Assembly: GCA_020445605.1 (NCBI GenBank)
Contig: JAGRGH010000032.1
Location: 124,001-188,000, forward strand
Origin: Chromatiales bacterium
GTDB taxonomy: Bacteria; Pseudomonadota; Gammaproteobacteria; JAGRGH01
Length of the DNA: 64,000 nt
Direction: 5' to 3'
A program made the translations under genes and the position numbers. Below the pieces are notes generated by a model. That model made no database searches. It was not told the origin of the DNA and saw nothing but the letters and a program-made list of their open reading frames with translations. Below, in pieces: positions 18,042 through 25,702 of the stretch; within the stretch, counting starts at the first letter, position 1; the number at the start of each line of letters is the position of its first letter.

Positions 18042-18902
18042 GTGGCGGAGTTCATCGCCGAGCACGAAAAGGCCATCCGGCTCGCGGCGTTCGCCGGCAT
18101 CCTGCTCGCGATGATGGCCTGGGAATGGTTTGCGCCCCGACGCGCGCTCACGCTCTCGCGCTGGCGGCGCTGGCCGTCTAACCTCGGCATCGTGGTGCTG
18201 AACACGCTGGTCCTTCGGCTGCTGTTTCCGGCCGCGGCGGTTGGTGTGGCGGCGTTCGCGGCAAGTCAGTCGTGGGGCGTGCTGAATCACTTCGGCGTTT
18301 CCGGATGGATGGCCGTCCTCGTGAGCGTCGTGGCGCTGGATTTCGTGGTCTGGCTGCAACATGTGATGGTGCATGCGATTCCGGCGCTGTGGCGGCTGCA
18401 CCGGGTCCATCATGCGGACCTCGACTACGACGTGACCACGGGCGGACGATTTCATCCGTTCGAGATCATCGTTTCGATGCTGATCAAGTTCGCCGCGATC
18501 CTGGTCATCGGGCCACCCGTGGTCGCCGTCGTGATCTTCGAGGTCGTTCTGAACGCGACCTCGATGTTCAATCACGGCAACGTGCGCCTACCGGCTGGTG
18601 TGGATCGCTGGCTGCGCTGGCTGGTCGTCACACCCGACATGCACCGCGTGCACCATTCGGTCGACGACGACGAGACGAATTCGAACTTCGGTTTCAACCT
18701 GCCGTGGTGGGACCGGCTGTTCGGCACCTATCGGGCGCAGCCGCGCGGCGGCCATGACGGCATGCAGATCGGACTCAATGGCCTGCGCGATCCGCGTTCG
18801 GTCGATCGTCTGGACGGCATGCTGCTGCTGCCGTTCACCGCACCGGTCTCTGACTACGTGATCAACCGCCGCAGCTTCGGCAATCCGCCCGGAGATCGCT
18901 GA
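18042..18902 (+). CDS. Sterol desaturase / fatty acid hydroxylase superfamily protein
   Basis: 286 residues from a GTG at 18042. Membrane segments fill residues 13-115. The di-iron histidine clusters are present: HVMVH (about 107-111), HRVHH (about 120-124) and, after two more helices, HRVHHSVDDDE (about 204-214). These enzymes hydroxylate or desaturate lipids in the membrane. It follows the RND pump closely and may be in the same operon, hinting that the pump or this enzyme acts on lipids. Bacterial members are often annotated sterol desaturase without sterol activity. Confidence 0.85.
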   Translation: MAEFIAEHEKAIRLAAFAGILLAMMAWEWFAPRRALTLSRWRRWPSNLGIVVLNTLVLRLLFPAAAVGVAAFAASQSWGVLNHFGVSGWMAVLVSVVALDFVVWLQHVMVHAIPALWRLHRVHHADLDYDVTTGGRFHPFEIIVSMLIKFAAILVIGPPVVAVVIFEVVLNATSMFNHGNVRLPAGVDRWLRWLVVTPDMHRVHHSVDDDETNSNFGFNLPWWDRLFGTYRAQPRGGHDGMQIGLNGLRDPRSVDRLDGMLLLPFTAPVSDYVINRRSFGNPPGDR

Positions 18903-18986
18903 CCGGTTGTTTGAGTGAACTCGTCAACAGCCCGCCATCGCCTTCGTTCCCCCGCCGTGCACGCAGTTCGATAACTGGGTCGGGCG

Positions 18987-19832
18987 TCAGTCGTCCGGCC
19001 GCGGCGGCAGGACAAGGGGTTTCGGCGGGCGGCGATCGAGATGCGCCTGGACTTCCCGGAACAGGTTCTTTGCGGCGCCCGGGGTGCGTTCACGGCCGAG
19101 GTAGCGGCACACGAAACGCATGCATTCGTAGGGGCACAGCAGCTGCACGGCCATGCGCCCGAGGCAGGAGAGGTCCACGACCACCCCTCGGTGTTCGCGA
19201 AAGCGCATGCGCGAGGCCCGCGGGGCATCGATCCAGATCGTCTCCCAGTGGCCTTCTCGCTGTCGGACCAGCACGTTGCGCCACTTGATGTCGTGGTGAA
19301 AGAACCCGCCTGCGTGTGCGGTTCGAAGCTGTTTCGCCAAACCGTCGGACAACTCACGAGCGATGGCCCGGCGCTCGACGCGTGGCAGCGGGTACCAATG
19401 CTCAAGCGCGAATTCGCTCAGGTCGATGGTATCTGCGATTCCTCGCGTGACGACGAAGGTCGCGATCAACATCCCGAAGATGCGACGTTCGCCGAACGCG
19501 ATGACCTCCAGCGACGGCACGCCAAGTCCTTGCAGACGGTCATAGGCCCAGGCCTCGACCGCGGCCTTGCCGGCGCGCATCCAGAACTCGAGCCAGAACT
19601 TGCGCGGGTAGACATAGCGCTTGAAGTAGACGACCTCACCATCGGCCAGCGTGGTTCGGAAACAGCGGGTCGCCGGGGATTGCGATACCAGCTGGTCGCC
19701 CTCGACGGTCGCCCAGTCCGTGCCCGGACCAATCCCGGCGTCCGCGAGGCGTGCCGACCACTCGGGCGCGATCCACAGCCGCTCGCCGTGGAAGGCTGCG
19801 GGCCGGCGCTGGAATCGCGGCGGTGTGCTCAT
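18987..19832 (-). CDS. Lipopolysaccharide core kinase-like protein (InaA/Kdo kinase family)
   Basis: 281 residues from the ATG at 19832; a longer start at 19874 is possible. It has the small protein-kinase-like fold of LPS kinases: Lys in GEVVYFKRYV (about 67), catalytic loop GGFFHHDIKWRNVLV (about 177) and metal-binding Asp in WIDAPRASRMRF (about 204). Such kinases phosphorylate heptose or Kdo in the LPS core in the cytoplasm. No other LPS gene is adjacent. It lies about 50 bases after YcgL and could be co-transcribed with it. Confidence 0.75.
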   Translation of the reverse strand: MSTPPRFQRRPAAFHGERLWIAPEWSARLADAGIGPGTDWATVEGDQLVSQSPATRCFRTTLADGEVVYFKRYVYPRKFWLEFWMRAGKAAVEAWAYDRLQGLGVPSLEVIAFGERRIFGMLIATFVVTRGIADTIDLSEFALEHWYPLPRVERRAIARELSDGLAKQLRTAHAGGFFHHDIKWRNVLVRQREGHWETIWIDAPRASRMRFREHRGVVVDLSCLGRMAVQLLCPYECMRFVCRYLGRERTPGAAKNLFREVQAHLDRRPPKPLVLPPRPDD

Positions 19833-19883
19833 GTCTTGGAGGCCAGCCGCGGCAGGGCGGGCCCCAGGTCGCACGCGCGCGGT

Positions 19884-20147
19884 TCAGGCAGGCGACGTCG
19901 GATCATCGTGCACGTCGTCGCGCGGCGGAAGCTGGATGTGAAAGCCGTGGTCTGCGAGATTCTCCCGCACACGTTCGATGTCCTCGCGCGCCAGCTTCCG
20001 GCCCGGCGACAGCTCCAGCTCCATGGCGAGTTCGAGCGAGCCGACATACCCCCGTAACTCCGCCGGCATCGCGCCGAACCCCTCGGGCTCGGCAAGGTAG
20101 ACGTACAGCCCGGGCTTCGGGCGGCTGCGGTAGATCCAGCATTTCAT
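19884..20147 (-). CDS. YcgL domain-containing protein
   Basis: 87 residues, the usual size of the gammaproteobacterial YcgL family. Seen: MKCWIYRSRPKPGLYVYLAE at the start, FGAMPAELRGYVG in the middle and an acidic C-terminus. The family is a small single-domain cytoplasmic alpha/beta protein with no firmly assigned function. It precedes the LPS-kinase-like gene on the same strand. Confidence 0.85.
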   Translation of the reverse strand: MKCWIYRSRPKPGLYVYLAEPEGFGAMPAELRGYVGSLELAMELELSPGRKLAREDIERVRENLADHGFHIQLPPRDDVHDDPTSPA

Positions 20148-20239
20148 GGTCAGGGTCGGTACGCAGCTAGGAAAGAGTGAATACGTTCAAGGCTTGTGTG
20201 CATCAGATGCCCACGCAGATACAACTGCCACGCCGGCAT

Positions 20240-20425
20240 TCAGCCCACGCCCCAATGGCTCGATTTTTGGTGTCCACATTTGCAGGTAAAAGAACTGGGG
20301 GTCTTCGGCTTGAAATAGCCACACTCACAATTGGGCTCAACGCAGTGTGTTCCGCCGAATGAGTCCGTTGTCGTTTCGCCTGATCGCTGGTCGTCAGATG
20401 GCGGCGTCTTATCCCTGTTGTTCAT
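20240..20425 (-). CDS. Small Cys/His-rich protein, possible zinc-binding
   Basis: 61 residues from the ATG at 20425 (a TTG at 20455 would add 10). The C-terminal half carries CVEPNCECGYFKP and then CKCGHQKSSHW, i.e. five closely spaced Cys before a C-x-C-G-H-x4-H end, suggestive of a zinc site. The N-terminal half is polar and probably disordered. The stretch is more AT-rich than its neighbours, which may mean recent acquisition. I do not recognise the family and the frame could still be chance, although the Cys/His pattern argues against that. Confidence 0.45.
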   Translation of the reverse strand: MNNRDKTPPSDDQRSGETTTDSFGGTHCVEPNCECGYFKPKTPSSFTCKCGHQKSSHWGVG

Positions 20426-20584
20426 TTCGGGTTGCGTCTCCAGGTCGCTGATCAAATTAGGATCGCCCTATGGTAGCCAATTCTTCCTGCGGCCCTTTTG
20501 CCCACGCGTGGCGGTAGATGCGTGCCGGTCATTCGCGGTCTTGTGGGCGAATAGGTGCCTCGCACGGTGATTGTAGATTGCCTC

Positions 20585-20612
20585 TTGACGAATCGAACGT
20601 TCGTACTATTAT
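20585..20612 (+). promoter_or_regulatory. Sigma-70 promoter of the TetR gene with operator in the spacer
   Basis: TTGACG (20585-20590) and TATTAT (20607-20612) are separated by 16 bases. The perfect palindrome CGAACGTTCG (20594-20603) sits in the spacer, 17 bases before the ATG at 20620. This is the normal layout for TetR autorepression. A closely matching sequence recurs, inverted, at 21270-21290. Confidence 0.7.
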
Positions 20613-20619
20613 TAGCAAC

Positions 20620-21210
20620 ATGAACAAGGGCGAACAAACGCGCAGTGCGATCGTGGCCACGGCCGTGGATCTGGCCAGCGTCCAGGGTCTGGACGGGCTT
20701 TCGATCGGCCAGTTGGCAGCCCGGACCGGGATGTCCAAAAGCGGCCTGTTCGCGCATTTCGGCTCGAAACAGGCCCTGCAGCTCGCGGTGCTTGAAGATG
20801 TCGCGGAGCAGTTCGTCGCTGAAGTCCTGCGACCGGCGCTAAAGGTGCCGGCCGGACTTGGACGGCTGCAGGCGTTGTTCGACCGCTGGCTCGACTGGGC
20901 CACGGCTGAGGCCTTCCCGGGCGGCTGCCCGCTGGTTGGCGCGACGATGGAGCTGGATGATCGCCCGGGTCCGCTACGCGATTATCTGGCCGCGGCCCAA
21001 GGTACTTGGCTCGGATCGATTGCACGCGTGGTCCAGGGCTGCGTGGACCGGGGTGAGTTCGCTGCCGATGTCGACCCCGACCAGTTCGCCTTCGAGCTGA
21101 ACGGCATTTACTTGGCCCATCATTTTTCCAAACGTCTGTTGCGGGAATCTGGCGTCGCCACCCGCGCGCGCGCCGCGTTCGACCACCTCGTGGCGCGTTC
21201 ACGCGCCTGA
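20620..21210 (+). CDS. TetR/AcrR family transcriptional regulator
   Basis: 196 residues from the ATG at 20620. The N-terminal TetR helix-turn-helix is clear (TRSAIVATAVDLASVQGLDG, LAARTGMSKSGLFAHFGSK, residues about 7-58). The rest is the ligand-binding and dimer domain; the ligand is unknown. The operator-like palindrome in its own promoter and the related site in the next gene suggest it controls itself and the downstream membrane protein gene, 30 bases away. Confidence 0.9.
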   Translation: MNKGEQTRSAIVATAVDLASVQGLDGLSIGQLAARTGMSKSGLFAHFGSKQALQLAVLEDVAEQFVAEVLRPALKVPAGLGRLQALFDRWLDWATAEAFPGGCPLVGATMELDDRPGPLRDYLAAAQGTWLGSIARVVQGCVDRGEFAADVDPDQFAFELNGIYLAHHFSKRLLRESGVATRARAAFDHLVARSRA

Positions 21211-21240
21211 ACCCGACCCACCCCTGAAAGGAGCACCGCC

Positions 21241-21771
21241 ATGTTGTACTCGGCCTTTTTGATGCATCGTAATAGCACGATCGTTCGTTTACAGAAGGAC
21301 CACATCACACGCCGAAACCGGACCCGGGCTTCGGCCTGGACCTTGAAACCGAGCGGCAGTCACTTCGGCCTCGACACGCCGGTCGACTGGGCCGGCACAC
21401 TAGCGGTTGCGATCGGATTTTCGCTCGCACTGGTCTTGTTCGGCGCCGGACTGGCACCGGACTGGCTGGATCATCGGACGCTGGCGGCCATTGCCGGGAC
21501 CACCGCCCTGCTCTACCTGGGACTTGCGCTGAACGCGACCCGCTTGCGCGATGCCGCGATCGGGCTGGCCACAACGGCACTGAGCTTTACGCTCGCGGTG
21601 ATATCGCTGGATGCCGCGACCGGCTGGTTGGCCGCGGCCTGGGCCGTGCACGGGTTCGGCGCTACCGCCATGCGGGTCAGCAGCGTTGCCCCCGGCATGC
21701 CCGGTCGCCACCTCGCGCCGGCCTGGGCCGCGCTTTCAATCACGCTGGCCGCGACCCTGGTACTGGGTTGA
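21241..21771 (+). CDS. Small integral membrane protein, probable TetR-regulon member
   Basis: 176 residues from the ATG at 21241, which has GGAG 8 bases upstream. Four or five membrane segments fill residues 50-175 (LAVAIGFSLALVLFGAGLA, LAAIAGTTALLYLGLAL, LATTALSFTLAVISL, LAAAWAVHGFGATAM, LSITLAATLVLG). The first 45 residues are polar and contain an operator-like DNA sequence at 21270-21290, so the true start could be further down (TTG at 21343). I do not recognise the family. It is probably controlled by the TetR protein just upstream. Confidence 0.6.
   Translation: MLYSAFLMHRNSTIVRLQKDHITRRNRTRASAWTLKPSGSHFGLDTPVDWAGTLAVAIGFSLALVLFGAGLAPDWLDHRTLAAIAGTTALLYLGLALNATRLRDAAIGLATTALSFTLAVISLDAATGWLAAAWAVHGFGATAMRVSSVAPGMPGRHLAPAWAALSITLAATLVLG
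21270..21290. promoter_or_regulatory. Second TetR operator-like site
   Basis: The 21 bases here match the complement of 20591-20611 at 18 positions, sharing TAATAG-ACGA-CGTTCG-TT. The centre is ACGATCGT instead of the perfect CGAACGTTCG. It lies inside the start of the membrane protein frame, so it would act as a downstream roadblock or mark a mis-called start. Confidence 0.5.
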
Positions 21772-22162
21772 ACGCGGCGCGACTGCGGAGCGCAAACACC
21801 CGGCGGAGCAACCGTGCGTGGTGTGAGTAGGGTGCGCACCGCGCACCTTGTCAATTGATCACGCGCCGGAAATGGTGCGTGGTACGCACCCTACATGTGC
21901 AGTGCGAGTGCGCACGGCGCACCGTTGAGCGGGTTGCCGCCCCCATGGTGCGCATTGCGCACCGTGAGCCGGGGATCGAGTTCGGCGCAGGTGCGCACGT
22001 CGCACCGGAAGGCTTGAAATGCCGCATGCGGTGCGTGGTACGCACCCTACATCTGCGGTGTGAGTAGGGTGCGGTCCGCGCACCGTATGGGGTGATCGCG
22101 CGCCGGAAAAGGTGCGCCTTCAAATCGCCGCAGTTCCGGAAAGCGCGCGGTGGACCCTGTTC
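21772..22162. other. Gene-free region occupied by repeat family A
   Basis: No gene is supported between the membrane protein and the cyclic-nucleotide-domain gene. About 21815-22125 is made of repeat family A (next entry); the flanks are short unremarkable sequence. Confidence 0.6.
21815..22125. repeat. Second island of repeat family A
   Basis: GATCACGCGCCGGAAATGGT and the following GCGTGGTACGCACCCTACAT (from about 21858) match the 13-kb copies. Further partial units follow, with hairpins such as GGTGCGT-GGT-ACGCACC, TGCGCA-TTGCGCA and TAGGGTGCG. GCACCGGAAGGC-TTGAAATGC near 22002 also matches 13419-13441. The units here are rearranged compared with the first island. Confidence 0.8.
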
Positions 22163-22645
22163 TCAGTGACGACCGCCGGTGCGCGCGATGTAATTGGCGA
22201 GGTGGTGCGACTCGATGTTCATGCGCATGAGGTTCTCGTGCGCAATCCGGAACAGGCTGCGCATGACCTTGTAGACGACCATCGGATGGGACATGACCAG
22301 CCCCTCGAAAGAGGCGGGCTGCATGGTGTAGACCATCGCCGCACCCAGCGCACGCAGCGTCGCGCGCCGCGGGGCCTGATCCACGAACGCGCGCGTGCCG
22401 GCCACCTCGCCGGGTTTCATCCGGTACACCACGCTCTCGCGGCCATCGTCATCGCTGACGACCGCGAGCCGACCGGCGGCCAGCAGAAACAGGCTGCTGT
22501 CGCGCTCGCCCTGCCTGACCAGCACCTCGCCATCCGTGAGCGCGCGGACCTGCATCGCGCCGGCCAGCGCCTCACATTCGTCGCGGTTGAGCTCGCGCCC
22601 GAGGTCGGAGCGCGCCAGTAGATCGCAGTCGGGTTCAGTGCTCAT
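22163..22645 (-). CDS. Cyclic nucleotide-binding domain protein without HTH
   Basis: 160 residues. Residues about 10-130 form one cNMP-binding (Crp-like) beta-roll: VLVRQGERDSSLFLLAAGRLAVV and then PGEVAGTRAFVDQAPRRATLRAL, which occupies the place of the phosphate-binding cassette. After the roll there is only a dimer helix and no helix-turn-helix, so it is not a Crp-type DNA-binding regulator. It may sense a nucleotide or act as a partner protein. It lies downstream of the globin gene on the same strand. Confidence 0.75.
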   Translation of the reverse strand: MSTEPDCDLLARSDLGRELNRDECEALAGAMQVRALTDGEVLVRQGERDSSLFLLAAGRLAVVSDDDGRESVVYRMKPGEVAGTRAFVDQAPRRATLRALGAAMVYTMQPASFEGLVMSHPMVVYKVMRSLFRIAHENLMRMNIESHHLANYIARTGGRH

Positions 22646-22702
22646 CGTTGGACATTCGTGCGGGCGCGACGCGCCGCTTCAACATCCGAAATTGTACACA
22701 CT

Positions 22703-22737
22703 GGCGGCGCCCGGGCATCCCACCTCCGGGCGTCGCC
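22703..22737 (-). terminator. GC-rich hairpin after the globin gene
   Basis: On the minus strand GGCGACGCCCGG pairs with CCGGGCGCCGCC across an 11-base loop, with one mismatch, just after the globin stop. There is no T-run; it may end or stabilise the redox operon transcript before the cNMP gene. Confidence 0.4.
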
Positions 22738-22747
22738 GGCACCGCCC

Positions 22748-23170
22748 TCAGGCGGCCTTCTGCGCGGCGGCGGCCGCGTCCTTCATGGTCGTGGCGAGCA
22801 CACCGTAGGCCGTGGCCCAGGCCTGCTCGACCTCGGCCGTGAACGCCGGACCGAGTCCCTGCGCAAGGGTCCACAGCAGCGCCGCACCCACGGTGTCGTA
22901 GTGTTCGTCGGTGACGCCGTAGTCCACATGCCGACGGCCGAGATCCTGCACCGCCGGGACAATCGCATCAAGATTGTCGAGCCCGAGCACGGCGGTATTG
23001 ATCATCTTCATGAGCTTCGCGCCCTGCATGCGCATATCGCCCTTGAACATGGGCTTCAGCGACGGGTCGAGTTCAAAAAGCTTGCCGTAGAACAGAGCGG
23101 CGGCCTTGTCCGCGATCGGCAGCACGGGCGACCAGGTGCTCTGGACGAGTTTGATCTGTTGGGGAGTCAT
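22748..23170 (-). CDS. Single-domain haemoglobin (Vitreoscilla-type globin)
   Basis: 140 residues, the usual size. MTPQQIKLVQSTWSPVLPIA is the classic start of bacterial haemoglobins and flavohaemoglobin N-termini. The proximal HisF8 is in RRHVDYGV (about residue 85), Phe CD1 in KPMFKGDMRMQ (about 42) and a distal Gln follows. There is no reductase domain, so an electron donor must come from elsewhere. It likely binds O2 or NO. The start overlaps the stop of the upstream cytochrome c gene (ATGA), placing it in the nitrogen/redox operon, which favours NO detoxification. Confidence 0.88.
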   Translation of the reverse strand: MTPQQIKLVQSTWSPVLPIADKAAALFYGKLFELDPSLKPMFKGDMRMQGAKLMKMINTAVLGLDNLDAIVPAVQDLGRRHVDYGVTDEHYDTVGAALLWTLAQGLGPAFTAEVEQAWATAYGVLATTMKDAAAAAQKAA

Positions 23171-23550
23171 GGTTGTTTCTCCAGTTCGTACAAGTAAAGA
23201 CGCGCCAGTGCCGCCATGTAGTCTACGGCGGCAATGACTTCGGGGTCGCTCAGATCGGGGTTCCCGCCACGGGGCGGCATGTAGGCATCGTCACTGCCGA
23301 AGAACCCTTCGATCGCATGCGCGTGCAACATGCCGAGCGGTTTTTCCAATCGCGCACGCCATTGCCCGGGCCTGCGTGGATTCGGCGCGCCCGCCACGCC
23401 GAAGGCGTGGCAGGTCGCGCAGTGGTCCAGCCAGATTCCACGACCGTATTGAAGGTGCGGATCCTCGAACCGGGCAAAATCTTCTTCCGCGTGGAGCGGA
23501 ACGCACGCAAGCATTGCCAAGCCCACGCAGAGCGTTCCCGCGGCACGCAC
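23167..23550 (-). CDS. Monohaem c-type cytochrome
   Basis: 127 residues with a cleavable signal (CVGLAMLACVPLHA). One haem site, CATCH in WLDHCATCHAFGVAGAP (about residue 43), and a likely axial Met in DDAYMPPRGG (about 91), as in class I / c5-like cytochromes. It would carry electrons in the periplasm. It is 4 bases downstream of the DUF3365 gene and overlaps the globin gene by 4 bases, so the three are translationally linked. Confidence 0.88.
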   Translation of the reverse strand: MRAAGTLCVGLAMLACVPLHAEEDFARFEDPHLQYGRGIWLDHCATCHAFGVAGAPNPRRPGQWRARLEKPLGMLHAHAIEGFFGSDDAYMPPRGGNPDLSDPEVIAAVDYMAALARLYLYELEKQP

Positions 23551-23554
23551 GTTG

Positions 23555-24151
23555 TCAGCCTTCCACAGGAATGCGGATGACCACGCCGCCCATCACGTCG
23601 CCGATCTTGAAGTCGTCCCTCGGCGTATCCGGGTGGGCGTTGTGGCAGGCGGAGCACACGGGCGCGACCGCGGTGTCGGCGTACACGGCGGTGAAGTACT
23701 TCACGCCACCGAGTTCCTCGGTCGTGTAGTAGTTCTTGCCCTTGTTTTCGGCCACGAACTTCAGTCCGACCTTTTCGGCGTCGGTCTTTGGGGAGTTCTG
23801 CTTGTTGATCGGCCACAGCGACTGCAGCGAGTAGCTGAACTTCACGTCCGGCATATCCTTGGCCTTTTCCATCGCGTGCTCTGAGCCGAAGCGGAACATC
23901 TGTGCCGGCAGCGGCAGCGACTTGTCGTCCTCGAAATGCTCGGTGGCCTTGATGACCTTCTCCTGCTTGACCAGCCGGTTGACGACCTTGCGCGTGTAGA
24001 CGGTGCGGTCGGAGTCCATCACCAGATGCAGCGCGTCGGCCATGGCCTTCACCGACACCATCGCTTCTCCCGCGGCGGTGGCGACAAAGCCGGTCGCCAG
24101 TGTTCCGGTTGCGGCAAGCGTCACGAGACGCATCGTGCGTTTCACATTCAT
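23555..24151 (-). CDS. Exported DUF3365 (Tll0287-like) haem protein
   Basis: 198 residues from the ATG at 24151, which has GAGG upstream; a GTG at 24172 is less likely. Signal peptide about residues 1-28. The body fits the DUF3365/Tll0287-like fold, a PAS-like domain with covalently bound haem, with VCSACHNAHPDTP (about 165) as the CxxCH site, then DDFKIGDVMGGVVIRIP. Unlike the 55.8-kb protein it has no HAMP or membrane domain, so it is a soluble periplasmic haem protein, perhaps a ligand sensor or electron carrier. It is probably first in a transcript with the cytochrome c and globin genes. Confidence 0.8.
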   Translation of the reverse strand: MNVKRTMRLVTLAATGTLATGFVATAAGEAMVSVKAMADALHLVMDSDRTVYTRKVVNRLVKQEKVIKATEHFEDDKSLPLPAQMFRFGSEHAMEKAKDMPDVKFSYSLQSLWPINKQNSPKTDAEKVGLKFVAENKGKNYYTTEELGGVKYFTAVYADTAVAPVCSACHNAHPDTPRDDFKIGDVMGGVVIRIPVEG

Positions 24152-24256
24152 TTCAGTTACCTCGCGTTTCACGTAAAGATGCAGAACTGCCGGATGACCC
24201 GGCAGGTGTCGACGACGGCACAGCGACCGTGTCGCAACGGGTCGATTCGATGGCCT

Positions 24257-24272
24257 TGCAATTCGCCCGCCA
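24257..24272 (-). promoter_or_regulatory. Candidate sigma-54 promoter upstream of the DUF3365-cytochrome-globin genes
   Basis: On the minus strand TGGCGGGCGAATTGCA has GG and GC at the exact -24/-12 spacing (10 bases between) and a perfect TTGCA half. The -24 half TGGCGGG differs from TGGCACG at two positions. It lies just after the multihaem cytochrome stop and 105 bases before the DUF3365 start. Weaker than the two promoters at 28.5-28.7 kb. Confidence 0.45.
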
Positions 24273-24274
24273 TC

Positions 24275-25699
24275 TCAGAACCCGAACATTTCCCCATCGT
24301 CTCCACCAGCGGCAGCCTTGGCGTCTGCGCGTTCCTTCTCGGCACGCGCCAGTCGCATCGTTTCGTGTACCCCCTGCGGACGTCCCTGAAAGTTATTGGT
24401 GATCAGTTTCCCGTCGGCCAGGGAACCGAGAGAAAATTCAAGTCCATGACAGTTCAGGCAGGCCGAACGCAACATCTTCGAGTTCGGCGAGAGGTTCGCA
24501 CTCTGGTTGTGTTGCACCCCGACACGTGACATCCACTCGTTCACTGCGACATCCACCCGCGGCATGTGACAGGCGGCACAGGACACACCACTGCCGGACG
24601 GCCCGTCACCGGCGAGTTCGGCCTGCCACGATTCGAAGTGCTTCGATTTGCGGTAGGCGAGACTGTGCTCGTCGGCGTGACAGCCAAGACACGCCTCGAC
24701 CTGCGCGTGACGCGTATCGAAGTCATGTGCGCCATGACAGGCGACACAATCGAGCTTGAGATCGGCCGCATCCGCCTGCATTGGCAGCCGCGCTGCGGTC
24801 GGCTTCATCGGATCGAGTCCGTGGGCAAGTCGCATGCCATGCTTGCCGGCACCGTGGCCGCCGATCTCAACCGCGTGACAGGCCTTGCAGCCGTTGCGAT
24901 CCGGGCGTTCGTGCCAGACGGCCGCTTGATCCTGCGAAGGTGCGTAGACATGACATGCACTGCAGTTGACGCCGGCGTTCGCGTGAGATGAGGCAAGCCA
25001 CTGTGCGCGCAGCGTTGCATCGCCGACGGATTCCGCCGGCGCATCCATCTCGGATTCGGTCAGCAGCCGCACCGGATATGCCTTGTGCGGATAGTCCGAC
25101 AGCTCTGGCACCAGCGCCGCGAACTCGAGTGCGGGTCGCACCTGTTCATCGAGCATCGCGGGTTCGTCCAGGTGTTTGGTCAGAAAACGCGTGTAGAGAT
25201 CGCGGTTGTCGTGAAAATTGTGGCAGCCCGAATCCTTGCAGGTCTCGAACCCGAGCCCTGCGTGGGACGGCCGGTCCTCGGCGATGTCCTCATGACAGGT
25301 CGCACAGACGTCGACTGGCCGCGTAAGACCGTCGCGCGCCGTGATCTCGGGTCGGTGTTCGACGTGACAGGTCGTGCAGTGCAGGGCGTCGATGCGCTCG
25401 AGCCGATCGGCATTGCGTGGGTCCTCGAACTTCGTGCGCGGATGGGAATCCTGTGGTTTCTTGCGATCCGCGCCATGGCAGTCGATGCAGGCCTGCTGCA
25501 AGACCTCGCCACCACCGAAACGCTCGGTATGGCAGAGATGACAGGCGTCCGCGAACTGGTGATGACCGTCGCTCAACGGGCCAGGCATGTAGGCGGTCTG
25601 CGCGGTCGGCTCGAGCATCGCATACGCCAGCCAGGCGGCCAGTGCCAGCGAGGCCAGGCCCCAGCCGCTCCACCACAGTGTCTTGCGCGACATCGCCAT
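24275..25699 (-). CDS. Membrane-anchored periplasmic multihaem cytochrome c (11 haem motifs)
   Basis: 474 residues. An N-terminal helix (WWSGWGLASLALAAWLAYAML) exports and anchors it. Ten CxxCH motifs are visible at residues 53, 71, 108, 132, 246, 271, 318, 337, 374 and 414, plus one variant C-x3-CH (CKDSGCHNFHDN, 154). Many extra histidines can be axial ligands. No CxxCK was seen, so it is not an obvious NrfA. It starts 3 bases after the stop of the NirB-like membrane oxidoreductase, so it likely takes electrons from that protein. A role in reducing nitrite, hydroxylamine or another N-oxide is inferred from the NarK/ANTAR/NtrC context. Confidence 0.85.
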   Translation of the reverse strand: MAMSRKTLWWSGWGLASLALAAWLAYAMLEPTAQTAYMPGPLSDGHHQFADACHLCHTERFGGGEVLQQACIDCHGADRKKPQDSHPRTKFEDPRNADRLERIDALHCTTCHVEHRPEITARDGLTRPVDVCATCHEDIAEDRPSHAGLGFETCKDSGCHNFHDNRDLYTRFLTKHLDEPAMLDEQVRPALEFAALVPELSDYPHKAYPVRLLTESEMDAPAESVGDATLRAQWLASSHANAGVNCSACHVYAPSQDQAAVWHERPDRNGCKACHAVEIGGHGAGKHGMRLAHGLDPMKPTAARLPMQADAADLKLDCVACHGAHDFDTRHAQVEACLGCHADEHSLAYRKSKHFESWQAELAGDGPSGSGVSCAACHMPRVDVAVNEWMSRVGVQHNQSANLSPNSKMLRSACLNCHGLEFSLGSLADGKLITNNFQGRPQGVHETMRLARAEKERADAKAAAGGDDGEMFGF

Positions 25700-25702
25700 G
25701 GC

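Noticed and set aside
24275-25699. NrfA or octahaem tetrathionate/hydroxylamine reductase
   Set aside because: No CxxCK motif and 11 haem motifs; the spacing does not match those families as I know them.
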